Shown here: in pieces, positions 24,893 through 33,490 of the stretch
Position numbering within the stretch: the first letter of the stretch is position 1
Layout: each line of letters starts with the position of its first letter
DNA from: Nitrospinota bacterium
Lineage (GTDB): Bacteria > Nitrospinota_A > UBA7883 > JACRGQ01
Length of the DNA stretch: 35,931 nucleotides
Assembly: GCA_029881495.1 (NCBI GenBank)
Contig: JAOUMJ010000028.1
Location: 1-35,931, forward strand
Reading direction: 5' to 3'
The notes under the pieces: generated by a model
Database searches by the model: none
What the model was told of the DNA's origin: nothing
The model's input: only the letters and a program-made list of their open reading frames with translations
Position numbers and translations under genes: made by a program

Positions 24893-26242
24893 TTATCTCC
24901 TTGACTGCCGGAAGAGGGCGGTGATGAACTGGTAAATGAGAAATACCGAAATTATCTTGTATATCAGCCAGAGGATGTAATAGTCGGGGAATACGTCTTT
25001 CGATTCTGATTCGAGCGGGTTCATGAAAATGAATAGCTTGTTCCATTCAAGATCAATGATGTTTTGATGTGCGTGGAAGATGAATTTGTCAAAAATCGTC
25101 GGCCAGAAGTCGAGCTTCTGGTTGTCGATATTGAATTTAATCATCTCATAGTCGAGCAGGAACGACATGAAGAGAAAGAAGAACATCCCTGTGGCAAAGA
25201 ACCATACGATGGGCCTTACCCAGTTGGTCGAAAATTCCGACAGCCAGTCCCTGATAGTGAATAGCGCTCTTGTTTGCATGTTTTCCCAAGGGGGGCCGCC
25301 GTTTCGCAGTTCCCTGCGGTGGGCTCGCATCTCCATGGCGTAGAAGCCGTTCGCGTCGAGATAGTTTCCCTGTCTTTCGTTCGCCACCTTGAGCTGTCGA
25401 AAGGTGTCCCGATCCCCCTTTATCCTTTTGATGTTACCCCATTCGGTGTTGTTGAATATCGAGCTTGCGAAAGAGGTCTTCTCTATCGTGACATTCTTTG
25501 CGGATGAAACGTCGAGCCCGAAAATGTCGGCTCCGTCGAAACGGGAATGAACGATGGCACAGTTTCCTTTGACCTTTACCGGATCCATCCTGAATGATGA
25601 GTGCGTGAAGGAGAGGCCGTTGAAGGTCAACTGTGTCAGCTCAGCCGGACCAAGCTCCACATCCGAATTCATGAACGATATTCTGGAAAAATTGAGGTAG
25701 TCGACTGAGGAAGGGGTGAAGACAAACCTCCCCGACGAAGAGACATCCTGGAACGAGACATTGCCGTTGAAGAGAGCCCCCCTGAAATTCGTATCGGCAT
25801 GGAATGAGGTATTGGAAAACCGGCATGTTGAAAGGAACTGCACCCATTCGAAGCTGGTCTCGCCTGAAAATTGCGTTTCGGTGAATACAGCCTCCTTGAT
25901 GAACTCGGCGTTCTTGAATGAGGCCCCCTGGGCAAAAGTGACTTTCTTGAATGACGTGCTCCCCCTGAATTCGGCATTGTCGAAGACCGCCTTCTTTGGG
26001 AAGGTCAACCCTCGCGTGGATAGAAAATAGGGGAGACCTTCAGCGTCCAGTGGAAAGGTAGGGAAGACGAAGTAGGCGAAATGGTGTCCGCTCTGTTTGA
26101 CGACATATTCGATGGTCTTTTCCCAGAAGGTAGTGATCTCCTGCGACCTTGCTTTTACAGTCCAGCCGTCCTTTTCACAGTGGAATATGCATTTACCGTT
26201 CAGGAACGTATCTCGCTTGCAACCACCTATTGAACAGTCCAT
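24893..26242 (-). CDS. pentapeptide-repeat (Pentapeptide_3-like) membrane protein with N-terminal Cys4 motif
   Basis: A protein of about 449 residues in three parts. Residues 1-25 carry C-x4-C-x9-C-x3-C (Cys3, 8, 18, 22), a possible zinc site. From Phe81 to Phe164 sixteen phenylalanines alternate at exactly 5- and 6-residue steps, the 11-residue F-x4-F-x5 pattern of Pentapeptide_3-type right-handed beta-helices. A weaker, degenerate extension runs to about residue 265. The C-terminal third has two or three membrane helices (WFFATGMFFFLFMSFLL and IYKIISVFLIYQF). Such proteins are often paired with ion-channel-like C termini, but I cannot assign a function. The ATG at 26242 is preferred over a TTG at 26251. 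It is transcribed alone, divergent from manC, and is more GC-rich than the cysDN unit beside it. Confidence 0.8.
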   Translation of the reverse strand: MDCSIGGCKRDTFLNGKCIFHCEKDGWTVKARSQEITTFWEKTIEYVVKQSGHHFAYFVFPTFPLDAEGLPYFLSTRGLTFPKKAVFDNAEFRGSTSFKKVTFAQGASFKNAEFIKEAVFTETQFSGETSFEWVQFLSTCRFSNTSFHADTNFRGALFNGNVSFQDVSSSGRFVFTPSSVDYLNFSRISFMNSDVELGPAELTQLTFNGLSFTHSSFRMDPVKVKGNCAIVHSRFDGADIFGLDVSSAKNVTIEKTSFASSIFNNTEWGNIKRIKGDRDTFRQLKVANERQGNYLDANGFYAMEMRAHRRELRNGGPPWENMQTRALFTIRDWLSEFSTNWVRPIVWFFATGMFFFLFMSFLLDYEMIKFNIDNQKLDFWPTIFDKFIFHAHQNIIDLEWNKLFIFMNPLESESKDVFPDYYILWLIYKIISVFLIYQFITALFRQSRR

Positions 26243-26316
26243 ATGATACAAAATATCACAAAAGCGGACAAACCGTATCAGTGGCTTTGAATTTAATCTT
26301 ATCGTGATTCAATTTA

Positions 26317-26346
26317 TTGAACTTGCGCCGATTAATGGGATAAACT
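26317..26346 (+). promoter_or_regulatory. sigma70-like promoter candidate for manC
   Basis: TTGAAC (26317-26322), an 18-base spacer and TAAACT (26341-26346), about 105 bases before the manC ATG. It is the best-spaced pair I found in the 208-base divergent gap. Matched by eye only. Confidence 0.3.
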
Positions 26347-26450
26347 GACTTGCTTGAAATGTTAATATTACCCTCCTATCAGCATGGGAAGAGATAGCGG
26401 GTAATTGATTTCGTAAATTGGAACCCGCAGGGTGCAAGGGGAATTCATTG

Positions 26451-27863
26451 ATGTCTGGTTTCAAGGTGGTAATACTCGCCGGCGGTTCGGGCACGCGCCT
26501 CTGGCCGCTATCGCGCAAACAGCTACCAAAACAGTTTTTGAATCTTTTTGGCGATGAAACGATGCTAGACGCAACTATTTCAAGGCTTGATCCGCTCGTT
26601 TCCAAGGACGACATCTGGGTGATCACAGGTGAGGAATATGCCAAAGGGGAGGCGTACGATACGCTGAAGTCGCTGAATACGATCCTGGAGCCCTGCGGAC
26701 GAAATACGGCCCCCGCTATCGGAGTAGTTGCGGCATTATTGATGGATCAGTCAAATACCGACCCTGTTATCCTGGTACTGCCAGCCGATCACATAATCAG
26801 GGACGTAGGAAGGTTTCATGACGCTTTGAGGAGCGGTATAGCCACTGCCGAAAAAGGGAGGCTGGTCACGTTTGGCATCAAACCGGAGTCGCCGGAGACA
26901 GGGTTTGGATACATTGAGACAGGAACCGGGTCAGACGGCGTTTTTCCAGTAATCCGTTTTACGGAAAAACCTGATATTAAAACCGCAAAAAAATTCGTTG
27001 AATCCGGGAGCTACTACTGGAACTCCGGGATGTTCATTTGGAAAGCGTCCGTGATACTGGAAGAGATAGGCAAACATATGCCGGAGCTTTCCGGACAAAT
27101 TGAAGAAATGCGGAGCCTCTGGCGGGCCGGGAGTGCATCACAGGATGTTATCAGCAAAAACTTCGAAAAGATGCAGTCCGTTTCCATCGATTACGGAGTC
27201 ATGGAAAAGTCCGACAGGGTATCCCTCATACCTTGCGACATAGGGTGGTCTGATGTAGGAAGCTGGGACGCTGTCTATGAGCTGTCGCCGCATGATGACG
27301 CTGGCAATTCCATGCAAGGGGATGTTTTGCAGATAGACTGCAAGAATTCCCTGCTGAACAGCCGGTCGCGGCTTATTGCCGCTGCGGGTCTGGAAGATAT
27401 CATTGCGGTAGAAACAAAGGACGCGATAATGTTGACCAAACGGGGGAAGAGCCAGGATGTAAGGACTCTGGTGGATAAGATCAAGGATCGAGGAAGCCGT
27501 GAGCACCTTGAGCACGCTACCGTTTTCCGCCCCTGGGGGAAATATACGGTTGTGGAGGAGGAGGCATCCGGCTACAAGGTGAAGAGGATCGAGGTGAATC
27601 CTGGCGCGAAACTAAGTCTGCAGAGCCATAAACAGCGCTCGGAGCACTGGGTAGTGGTTTCAGGGACGGCGACGGTTACAAGAGGAAAAGAGACATTTGT
27701 CGTAAAAAAAAATGAGAGCACATACATTCCGATAGGGGAGAAGCACAGATTGGCAAACATGGGGAACGACCTGTTGCAAATGATAGAAGTACAGATAGGC
27801 TCCTATCTCGGCGAAGACGACATCACACGCTATGATGACGTCTATGACCGGGAGAAAAAGTAA
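26451..27863 (+). CDS. manC: mannose-1-phosphate guanylyltransferase/mannose-6-phosphate isomerase
   Basis: Bifunctional enzyme (AlgA/ManC/XanB type, about 470 residues) that makes GDP-mannose for glycan assembly. The N-terminal nucleotidyltransferase begins [20 protein letters not shown] and contains PADHIIRD and GFGYIETG, then FTEKPD and NSGMFIWK. The C-terminal type II isomerase cupin has FRPWGKYTVVEE, LSLQSHKQRSEHWVVVSG and YIPIGEKHRLAN. I choose ATG 26451, supported by AAGGGG at 26436-26441. An upstream TTG at 26418 would add eleven non-conserved residues. It is transcribed apart from rmlA (a 168-base gap). No manB, gmd or fcl is present, so the fate of GDP-mannose is decided elsewhere. 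Confidence 0.95.
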   Translation: MSGFKVVILAGGSGTRLWPLSRKQLPKQFLNLFGDETMLDATISRLDPLVSKDDIWVITGEEYAKGEAYDTLKSLNTILEPCGRNTAPAIGVVAALLMDQSNTDPVILVLPADHIIRDVGRFHDALRSGIATAEKGRLVTFGIKPESPETGFGYIETGTGSDGVFPVIRFTEKPDIKTAKKFVESGSYYWNSGMFIWKASVILEEIGKHMPELSGQIEEMRSLWRAGSASQDVISKNFEKMQSVSIDYGVMEKSDRVSLIPCDIGWSDVGSWDAVYELSPHDDAGNSMQGDVLQIDCKNSLLNSRSRLIAAAGLEDIIAVETKDAIMLTKRGKSQDVRTLVDKIKDRGSREHLEHATVFRPWGKYTVVEEEASGYKVKRIEVNPGAKLSLQSHKQRSEHWVVVSGTATVTRGKETFVVKKNESTYIPIGEKHRLANMGNDLLQMIEVQIGSYLGEDDITRYDDVYDREKK

Positions 27864-27992
27864 AGAAGGTTGCATCTATATCGAATTTCCAGGTTCTTTT
27901 CCAGTCCACCCGTCATTCTGCTTTCGCTTTGATTGGCAGGAGTGAGTCCGAAATAATACGGATAGTGTGCAATCGGATATCTCCGTAATCGC

Positions 27993-28021
27993 TTGTCAAT
28001 CGCCCCGCGTAATGTTAAAAA
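27993..28021 (+). promoter_or_regulatory. promoter candidate for rmlA-rmlC
   Basis: TTGTCA (27993-27998), a 17-base spacer and TAAAAA (28016-28021) directly before rmlA. Transcription from it would start within a few bases of the ATG at 28032, which itself lacks a Shine-Dalgarno site. This is tentative; the element may simply be AT-rich sequence. Confidence 0.22.
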
Positions 28022-28031
28022 TGTGTGCTAC

Positions 28032-28916
28032 ATGAGTTACAAGGGGATAATTCTTGCCGGAGGTTCGGGGACGAGGCTCCATCCGCTTACAGGGGCTGTC
28101 AGCAAACAGCTGATGCCGATATACGACAAACCGATGATCTATTATCCCCTCACGACACTCATGCTGGCTGGCATCAGGGATATCCTGATAATAACCACTC
28201 CAAACGACAGGGATGCATTTGTGCGCCAGCTGGGTGACGGTTCGGCCTGGGGACTATCCCTGCATTATGAAGTTCAGCCAAGCCCCGACGGACTGGCTCA
28301 GGCTTTCATCATCGGGGAGAAGTTCATCGGTAAAAGCGCTGTAAGCCTTATCCTCGGCGATAACATCTTTTACAGCGACGGTCTTGAAAGCATATTGAAG
28401 AGCGCCGCATCCCGCGAGAGCGGAGCGACGATATTCGGCTATTACGTTAACGACCCGCAGAAGTACGGCGTTGTAAGTTTCGACAAGTCCGGGCGGGCGG
28501 TCGATATCCAGGAGAAACCGAAAAGCCCGAAATCGAATTATGCGGTCACGGGATTATATTTCTACGACAATGACGTGGTCGATGTAGCCAAGGGGATAAA
28601 GCCTTCCGCCAGAGGGGAACTGGAGATCACCGACGTTAATATGGCCTACCTGAAGAAGGGGAGGCTGAACGTTGAGATACTTGGCAGGGGAACCGCCTGG
28701 CTCGATACCGGAACGCATGCATCCCTGCTTGATGCGGCGAATTATGTAAAGATACTTGAAGAGAGGCAAGGACTTAAGATTGCCTGCCCGGAGGAGATCG
28801 CATATAGGCATAAATTCATTAGCGCTGATCAACTGGAGAGGCTGGCAGAACCGCTAAGGAAGAGCGGATATGGGCAGTACCTGCTCAGGATACTCAAGGA
28901 AGACGGCTCATTGTGA
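28032..28916 (+). CDS. rmlA: glucose-1-phosphate thymidylyltransferase
   Basis: Makes dTDP-glucose from glucose-1-phosphate and dTTP, the first step to dTDP-rhamnose and related deoxysugars. It has about 294 residues, the normal length. The N-terminal motif [16 protein letters not shown] and the following [17 protein letters not shown] are diagnostic. [22 protein letters not shown]-like [11 protein letters not shown] and [11 protein letters not shown] complete the family pattern. The ATG at 28032 is preferred over a TTG at 27993, which would add a non-conserved 13-residue leader. The stop overlaps the GTG of rmlC. rmlB and rmlD are not in the window, so the product sugar depends on genes elsewhere. 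Confidence 0.96.
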   Translation: MSYKGIILAGGSGTRLHPLTGAVSKQLMPIYDKPMIYYPLTTLMLAGIRDILIITTPNDRDAFVRQLGDGSAWGLSLHYEVQPSPDGLAQAFIIGEKFIGKSAVSLILGDNIFYSDGLESILKSAASRESGATIFGYYVNDPQKYGVVSFDKSGRAVDIQEKPKSPKSNYAVTGLYFYDNDVVDVAKGIKPSARGELEITDVNMAYLKKGRLNVEILGRGTAWLDTGTHASLLDAANYVKILEERQGLKIACPEEIAYRHKFISADQLERLAEPLRKSGYGQYLLRILKEDGSL

Positions 28917-29461
28917 AATTCGTCCCGGCAGATATACCTGGCATTGTAATAATAGAGCCGAAACTGTTCGGTGACAGCCGCGGATTCTTCATGGAATCGT
29001 GGAACAAGCGGGAGTTTGAAAAAGGGGGGATCTCCGCCAGTTTCGTTCAGGATAACCACAGCCGTTCTGTTCAGGGGACGCTAAGAGGGCTTCATTACCA
29101 GTTCAAACAGCCCCAAGGGAAGCTCATACGCGCTATAAGCGGCGATATATTCGATGTGGTTGTCGACATTCGCAAAAACTCCGGGACGTTCGGAAAAAGT
29201 TTCTCTCTGATACTTTCAGGCGAGAACAGGAAAATGCTTTGGGTGCCGAAAGGTTTTGCGCACGGCTTTTATGTGCTTAGCGAAACGGCGGAGGTGGTAT
29301 ACAAGGTAACCGACTATTACGCGCCGGAGGACGAGGAGACTATTATGTGGAATGATTCGAGCATGTCGATCGACTGGCCACTTGTGGATGGCAAGTCTCC
29401 GATACTGTCAGTAAAGGATTCCTCCGGCAGGGCCTTTAAAGAGGCGAAGTATTTCGATTAG
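28913..29461 (+). CDS. rmlC: dTDP-4-dehydrorhamnose 3,5-epimerase
   Basis: Cupin-fold epimerase of 182 residues, the third step of dTDP-L-rhamnose synthesis. [31 protein letters not shown] (with the catalytic-base His) and [15 protein letters not shown] are clear family blocks. It begins with GTG at 28913, overlapping the rmlA stop codon (GTGA), so it is translationally coupled. It converges on the following minus-strand SDR gene with only 24 bases between the stops and no terminator visible there. Confidence 0.95.
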   Translation: MKFVPADIPGIVIIEPKLFGDSRGFFMESWNKREFEKGGISASFVQDNHSRSVQGTLRGLHYQFKQPQGKLIRAISGDIFDVVVDIRKNSGTFGKSFSLILSGENRKMLWVPKGFAHGFYVLSETAEVVYKVTDYYAPEDEETIMWNDSSMSIDWPLVDGKSPILSVKDSSGRAFKEAKYFD

Positions 29462-29485
29462 AGGGGCGGGGGAGACGCGACGAGC

Positions 29486-30526
29486 CTAATCCTTTACCGG
29501 TGTGTAACCTTGCAGGACGTTGAAGTGCGAGGTTATCTCCTGCAACCTTTTCACATTGAAGTATTCTGACGAGTTGAAATCTGCGGACGGATGGTCTTTT
29601 ATGTAATCGGCGATTTCAGAAATTGAATTTGAAATATTCTCCTTCGGCGTGAAACCCAATACTCTCTTGATTTTCGAGAAATCCACGTTATAGCTCCGCC
29701 TATCGGTATCATCCGGTGCGACGACCACTTCTATGTCTTCCAGTTCGCGGCTTACAAGCTCTGCGAGTTCGACTATCTGGAAGTTGTTCTCGTCGGAACC
29801 TGCGTTAAATACCTGCGAGAATACATCTTCACGGGGCGCTTCAAGACATGCCTTGAATAGCCTGGCTGAATCGCGGACATGGAGGAACGGGCGCCACTGT
29901 TCGCCTCCTCCCATAACGAAAATCTTTCCCCGTGTAATCGCGTGCATCGTCATCTGGTTTATTGCAAGGTCGAAGCGCATCCTTGGGGAGAGGCCGAATA
30001 TCGTTGCCTGGCGAAGCAAAACGGGGCAAAAGGATTTGTCCGCCATTTTCATAATCGACTCTTCGCTTCGAAGTTTCAGATCGGCGTAAAGGGATACCGG
30101 ATTACAGAGAGAGGTTTCCGTGAGGATTTCCTCGCCTCCAAAACCGTATACGGAGCAGGAGGAGGCGTATACGAAACGCCTGCATCCCTTCTCTTTTGCC
30201 GCTATCGCGAGGTTTACCGTCGCTTCATGGTTTATTTTCAGCGACCACTTGGGGTCCATGTCGCATGAAGGGTCGTTTGAAAGGGATGCAAGATGTATGA
30301 CATCCATCCCTTTTTCAAGAAGTGACGCGACGGTTGCAGTATCCTGCACGTCTCCCTTCACAACCGTCAGGCTTGGGTGTTGCGAAATATTCTTTATGGA
30401 GGATTCGTTGAAGAAGAAGCAGTCGTAGAGGATTACCTCGTATCCGGCTTCGAGAAGAATGCCGCTAAGTACCGAGCCGATGTATCCGGCGCCGCCGGTT
30501 ACAAATACCTTTTTACTGTTTATCAA
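29486..30526 (-). CDS. NAD-dependent epimerase/dehydratase (extended SDR)
   Basis: A 346-residue nucleotide-sugar SDR. The NAD motif is VTGGAGYIGSVL, the Ser region is YASSCSVYG, and the catalytic YxxxK is YADLK. The substrate-side blocks LRQATIFG and RPFLHVRDSARLF are followed by a C-terminal domain. It starts at TTG 30526, with a G-rich stretch just upstream and no ATG near. It belongs to the WcaG/UDP-glucose 4-epimerase-like group; the exact reaction (epimerase, dehydratase or reductase) cannot be read. It follows the O-antigen-ligase-like gene by 136 bases, but a probable terminator lies between, so it is likely a separate unit. It could supply the missing dTDP- or GDP-sugar steps beside rmlAC and manC; that is inference. 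Confidence 0.87.
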   Translation of the reverse strand: MINSKKVFVTGGAGYIGSVLSGILLEAGYEVILYDCFFFNESSIKNISQHPSLTVVKGDVQDTATVASLLEKGMDVIHLASLSNDPSCDMDPKWSLKINHEATVNLAIAAKEKGCRRFVYASSCSVYGFGGEEILTETSLCNPVSLYADLKLRSEESIMKMADKSFCPVLLRQATIFGLSPRMRFDLAINQMTMHAITRGKIFVMGGGEQWRPFLHVRDSARLFKACLEAPREDVFSQVFNAGSDENNFQIVELAELVSRELEDIEVVVAPDDTDRRSYNVDFSKIKRVLGFTPKENISNSISEIADYIKDHPSADFNSSEYFNVKRLQEITSHFNVLQGYTPVKD

Positions 30527-30623
30527 ATTGCCCCCAATTCGAGGTTATATTATCATTCCTGTCCAGGCAATGGAACTGGACGATGTCGCAAGATAACATT
30601 TCCTTGCAGTACTGCTAATCGGC

Positions 30624-30654
30624 AAAAAGCGGAATTTACTTTACTTCGTTCCGC
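30624..30654 (-). terminator. probable intrinsic terminator after the ABC/O-antigen-ligase unit
   Basis: On the minus strand a 6-bp GC-rich stem, GCGGAA/TTCCGC, with a 14-base loop is followed directly by TTTTT. It starts about nine bases after the stop of the O-antigen-ligase-like gene. Position, stem and T-run fit a Rho-independent terminator, although the loop is long. Confidence 0.5.
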
Positions 30655-30662
30655 AGGGTAAA

Positions 30663-32177
30663 TTACGCGGCTTCGGTTTCGTCTATTCCGGTAGAAGGAT
30701 GCCCTAATATTCGATGCCTGAGACTTCCATAGGCTTTAACTGCCAGTTGGCACACCCAATCGTAGATATTGCGGCAGTTTGTTTCTTCAACACCGAGAAA
30801 AAGCCTTGGAAACACGAAGAGCAAGCCGATGAAAATCCAGAAAAACGTGCCGAAAAACGGTCCCTGAAGCGCGACATGCGCAAAAGGGTAGGTTGTTGAA
30901 GGTAAGAAGGCGAAGAATACCGCTTCTGCAAGCCTCAGTTCCGGGGAACCGGAAGGCGCCATATGTATGGAATATAGCCCTGATAGAAAAGCGCAGGCGA
31001 GAATGGAAAAGAAGAATATCCCTCCTTCAATCCCGGTTCTTATAAGGATAGAAATATAGGAGTTGTGGAGAGAGTGCATGTTATCAACGTTTATGACCCT
31101 TTCGCGAATATGATCCCCGAAAATGGAAGGGCCAAATCCAATTCCGTAGGGGTATTCCACAAAATCACGCATTGCAAGAAAGTTTACGGCGTTTCTTGTT
31201 TCCTTGATGTAGTTCGTGCCGAGAAATGTTTTATAGGCCGAATAGGTCTTGCCTGGTGGGGTAATCAGGAATGGGAGGATAAGAGTCATCACAATGATCA
31301 ATTTCATTCTACGGTCTAGAACTTTCCTTTTCATAACGAGGCATGCCAATAGCATGATGAACAGGGTAATAATCGCTGTCTTGGTATAGGTATAGAGGCA
31401 TAAAACGATGAAGGCAGCAATCATGAAAACCGCAACAGGCTTGAAATATTTTCCAGTTTTGCCGCCATAAATGAACGGAAGGCATACCCCCACGGCAGTA
31501 AGGATATAAAAGGAATTGCGAAGGGATAAGTTCTTTTGCTCCGGGGTTGCTGGAAATGTCATGTATAGAAAGTTGAGGAGGTCGCCCAGCAGGTGCGGAA
31601 TCGAACCGAGTATCATTGCCAGCAAGGTGATTTTGAATTGATATGGCTTTGTGATGTGGGCAAAGATGGCAATGGCAAAGAGTGAATAGTATACGATAGC
31701 AAAATGCCTGATAGCTGTTTTTGCCTCCCAGTACGGTCCCGATGCCAGAAAAAGGGCAAAGCCTACCATGAAAAACGAGAGGATAATCAATGTCGGCGTT
31801 TTATAGGTTTTAATTATTGACTGAAATCGCGGGATAGCCGCGATAAGGAGTATCATCAATACCCATTCAGTTATGTAAAGCGGGGTGAAAGATAGATCCA
31901 TAGACAGGTATGTAAAATCCCTGTGTGCGAGAGCCACAAGAAGGATGAATGCCGAGGCGAGGTAGGCCGGCCAGATGAAACCCATCAGCGAGAATGAAAA
32001 AATGAAACTCCCTGTGATCGTGGTAATCCCTAGTTTGAACAGGAGAAAGGAGAACAGTGAGAGCGCAAGAATCACGGAATATTGCAGTAGATATATTCCC
32101 GTTTCGGAGAAGCTGGTAAATTTTCTGTCTATAAAAACTCTAGCATTTGAGAATAAGTTGAGCGGACTGGAAATCAC
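30663..32177 (-). CDS. O-antigen ligase/polymerase (WaaL/Wzy) family membrane protein
   Basis: A 504-residue polytopic inner-membrane protein with about eleven hydrophobic segments. The large periplasmic loop holds the family's characteristic MHSLHNSYISILIRTG, matching the conserved HNxxL/Y block of the Wzy_C/WaaL domain, preceded by FGPSIFGDHIRERV. Members either polymerise O-units or ligate glycans to lipid A core or to proteins. Which one applies here cannot be told from sequence. The ATG at 32177 overlaps the ABC permease stop by 4 bases. A terminator candidate follows, making it the last gene of a three-gene unit with an ABC exporter. That association is not the usual Wzm/Wzt arrangement. 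Confidence 0.85.
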   Translation of the reverse strand: MISSPLNLFSNARVFIDRKFTSFSETGIYLLQYSVILALSLFSFLLFKLGITTITGSFIFSFSLMGFIWPAYLASAFILLVALAHRDFTYLSMDLSFTPLYITEWVLMILLIAAIPRFQSIIKTYKTPTLIILSFFMVGFALFLASGPYWEAKTAIRHFAIVYYSLFAIAIFAHITKPYQFKITLLAMILGSIPHLLGDLLNFLYMTFPATPEQKNLSLRNSFYILTAVGVCLPFIYGGKTGKYFKPVAVFMIAAFIVLCLYTYTKTAIITLFIMLLACLVMKRKVLDRRMKLIIVMTLILPFLITPPGKTYSAYKTFLGTNYIKETRNAVNFLAMRDFVEYPYGIGFGPSIFGDHIRERVINVDNMHSLHNSYISILIRTGIEGGIFFFSILACAFLSGLYSIHMAPSGSPELRLAEAVFFAFLPSTTYPFAHVALQGPFFGTFFWIFIGLLFVFPRLFLGVEETNCRNIYDWVCQLAVKAYGSLRHRILGHPSTGIDETEAA

Positions 32178-33490
32178 TCGTAGATATCTCTCTTCTTGGA
32201 TAGGTAGTTGATGGTTATTATGGCGCCGAGTGTCATCAAAGCAACTGCCAGGAACTTGTAAACAAATTCAGCCGTTTGGAAAGGGGATCTGAACAGCAGG
32301 GTCCATCCATCCATATACGAGGTGAAGAAGAGGAATCTTATATCTTCAAATAGCGGCAGCCCGCCAAGTGTGAACAAAATGAAATAAATAATAGTGACCA
32401 TTCCGATGACCGTGGAGGGTTCCGGTCTGATATAAGAGACAAGAATCGCTAGAGCGGCGAGCGGGAAAAATGAGATTGCCGCGACAGGGATACAAAGCAT
32501 GAAGAGTAAAATAGCTCCATCCCCAAGTATCATCCTTGTTTCTCCAATGTCACCAATGAGTTCCGAATCCAGAATAAGGTTGCCGTATCCGGCAAAAACC
32601 ACCCCGACGAGCATTGTGGTAAAGATGAAAAACATCATGAGAGAAGCAAGATACAGTGAAACGACAATCAGCTTGGAAGCAAGGTATTGGCCGCGCGAGA
32701 TGGGATTGAGAAATATTGTCCGTATAGTGCCTTGCGAGAATTCCACCGCGAATAACTGGGCCACTACAGAAACGGTTAGTAGCGGGAAAACAAAAACAAA
32801 TGAAAAGTAAAGGGAGAGATAAGTGAACCGAAGACCGTTGAACCTGGACCTGTCAATAAGCATGTTTTCTAGTTTTACTGTATCGACGAGCCAAACGACC
32901 CTCTTTTGGATCCTCTCCACGAAGGAGTCCCTTTTATCTATTACGGGCGGCTTCCTCGCAGGGAGTTCCGTGACAGCGTAGGCGTTTGGTACTGAAATAA
33001 AATCGAGGAACCTGCCGAGGACATTGTTTCCGTTATCAGGTTTTTCATTTTTATCAGGGCACTCAGTACAGTCGCATCCGGGGCGCGGCAGTGATTTCGG
33101 ATTGAACAGGCTTTTGAAAAAAGTTCCGAAGTAGTCGAAGCCTTTATCCTCACCTGGCTTCAGTTCGATTATATCTTCATCCTGCTCGGCAACGACCGCC
33201 GCGGTGTTGCCGGCCTTCATGCGGCCGAAAGTTACTATGTTCAGGAGATTCAACCCTATTTTCTGTACCGCAACGAAAGAAGAGACGACTGCGGAACCGG
33301 TCATCTTGTCGTTGTCGGAGAAGGTCTTCATGCCGGATTTAACAAGGTTCTTGTCGATTCCGTTCTTTGCCGCATATACCTCAAAGCCGAACAGCATGAG
33401 CCCCAAAAAGAAGATAAGCACAATGGGGGCCACCCAGAAAACAGAAGATCTGACGAGCTTCTCTATCTCTACCAAGATAAGTCGTTTCAT
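32174..33490 (-). CDS. ABC-2-type transporter permease with large Cys-containing loop
   Basis: A 438-residue membrane permease. TM1 is near residues 18-38. A very large loop of about 190 residues follows. From about residue 225 come five or six further helices that include AVEFSQGTIRTIFLNPISRGQYLASK, the typical ABC-2/NatB-like coupling region. The loop contains a C-x-C-x2-C cluster (Cys139, 141, 144, in GCDCTECPD) and later a SVPNAYAV segment. The first loop of ABC-2 permeases is normally extracytoplasmic, so the cysteines would face the periplasm. This is not the compact ~260-residue Wzm fold. It overlaps the ATPase gene by 4 bases and the ligase-like gene by 4, so the three are coupled. 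The substrate is unknown. Confidence 0.85.
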   Translation of the reverse strand: MKRLILVEIEKLVRSSVFWVAPIVLIFFLGLMLFGFEVYAAKNGIDKNLVKSGMKTFSDNDKMTGSAVVSSFVAVQKIGLNLLNIVTFGRMKAGNTAAVVAEQDEDIIELKPGEDKGFDYFGTFFKSLFNPKSLPRPGCDCTECPDKNEKPDNGNNVLGRFLDFISVPNAYAVTELPARKPPVIDKRDSFVERIQKRVVWLVDTVKLENMLIDRSRFNGLRFTYLSLYFSFVFVFPLLTVSVVAQLFAVEFSQGTIRTIFLNPISRGQYLASKLIVVSLYLASLMMFFIFTTMLVGVVFAGYGNLILDSELIGDIGETRMILGDGAILLFMLCIPVAAISFFPLAALAILVSYIRPEPSTVIGMVTIIYFILFTLGGLPLFEDIRFLFFTSYMDGWTLLFRSPFQTAEFVYKFLAVALMTLGAIITINYLSKKRDIYE

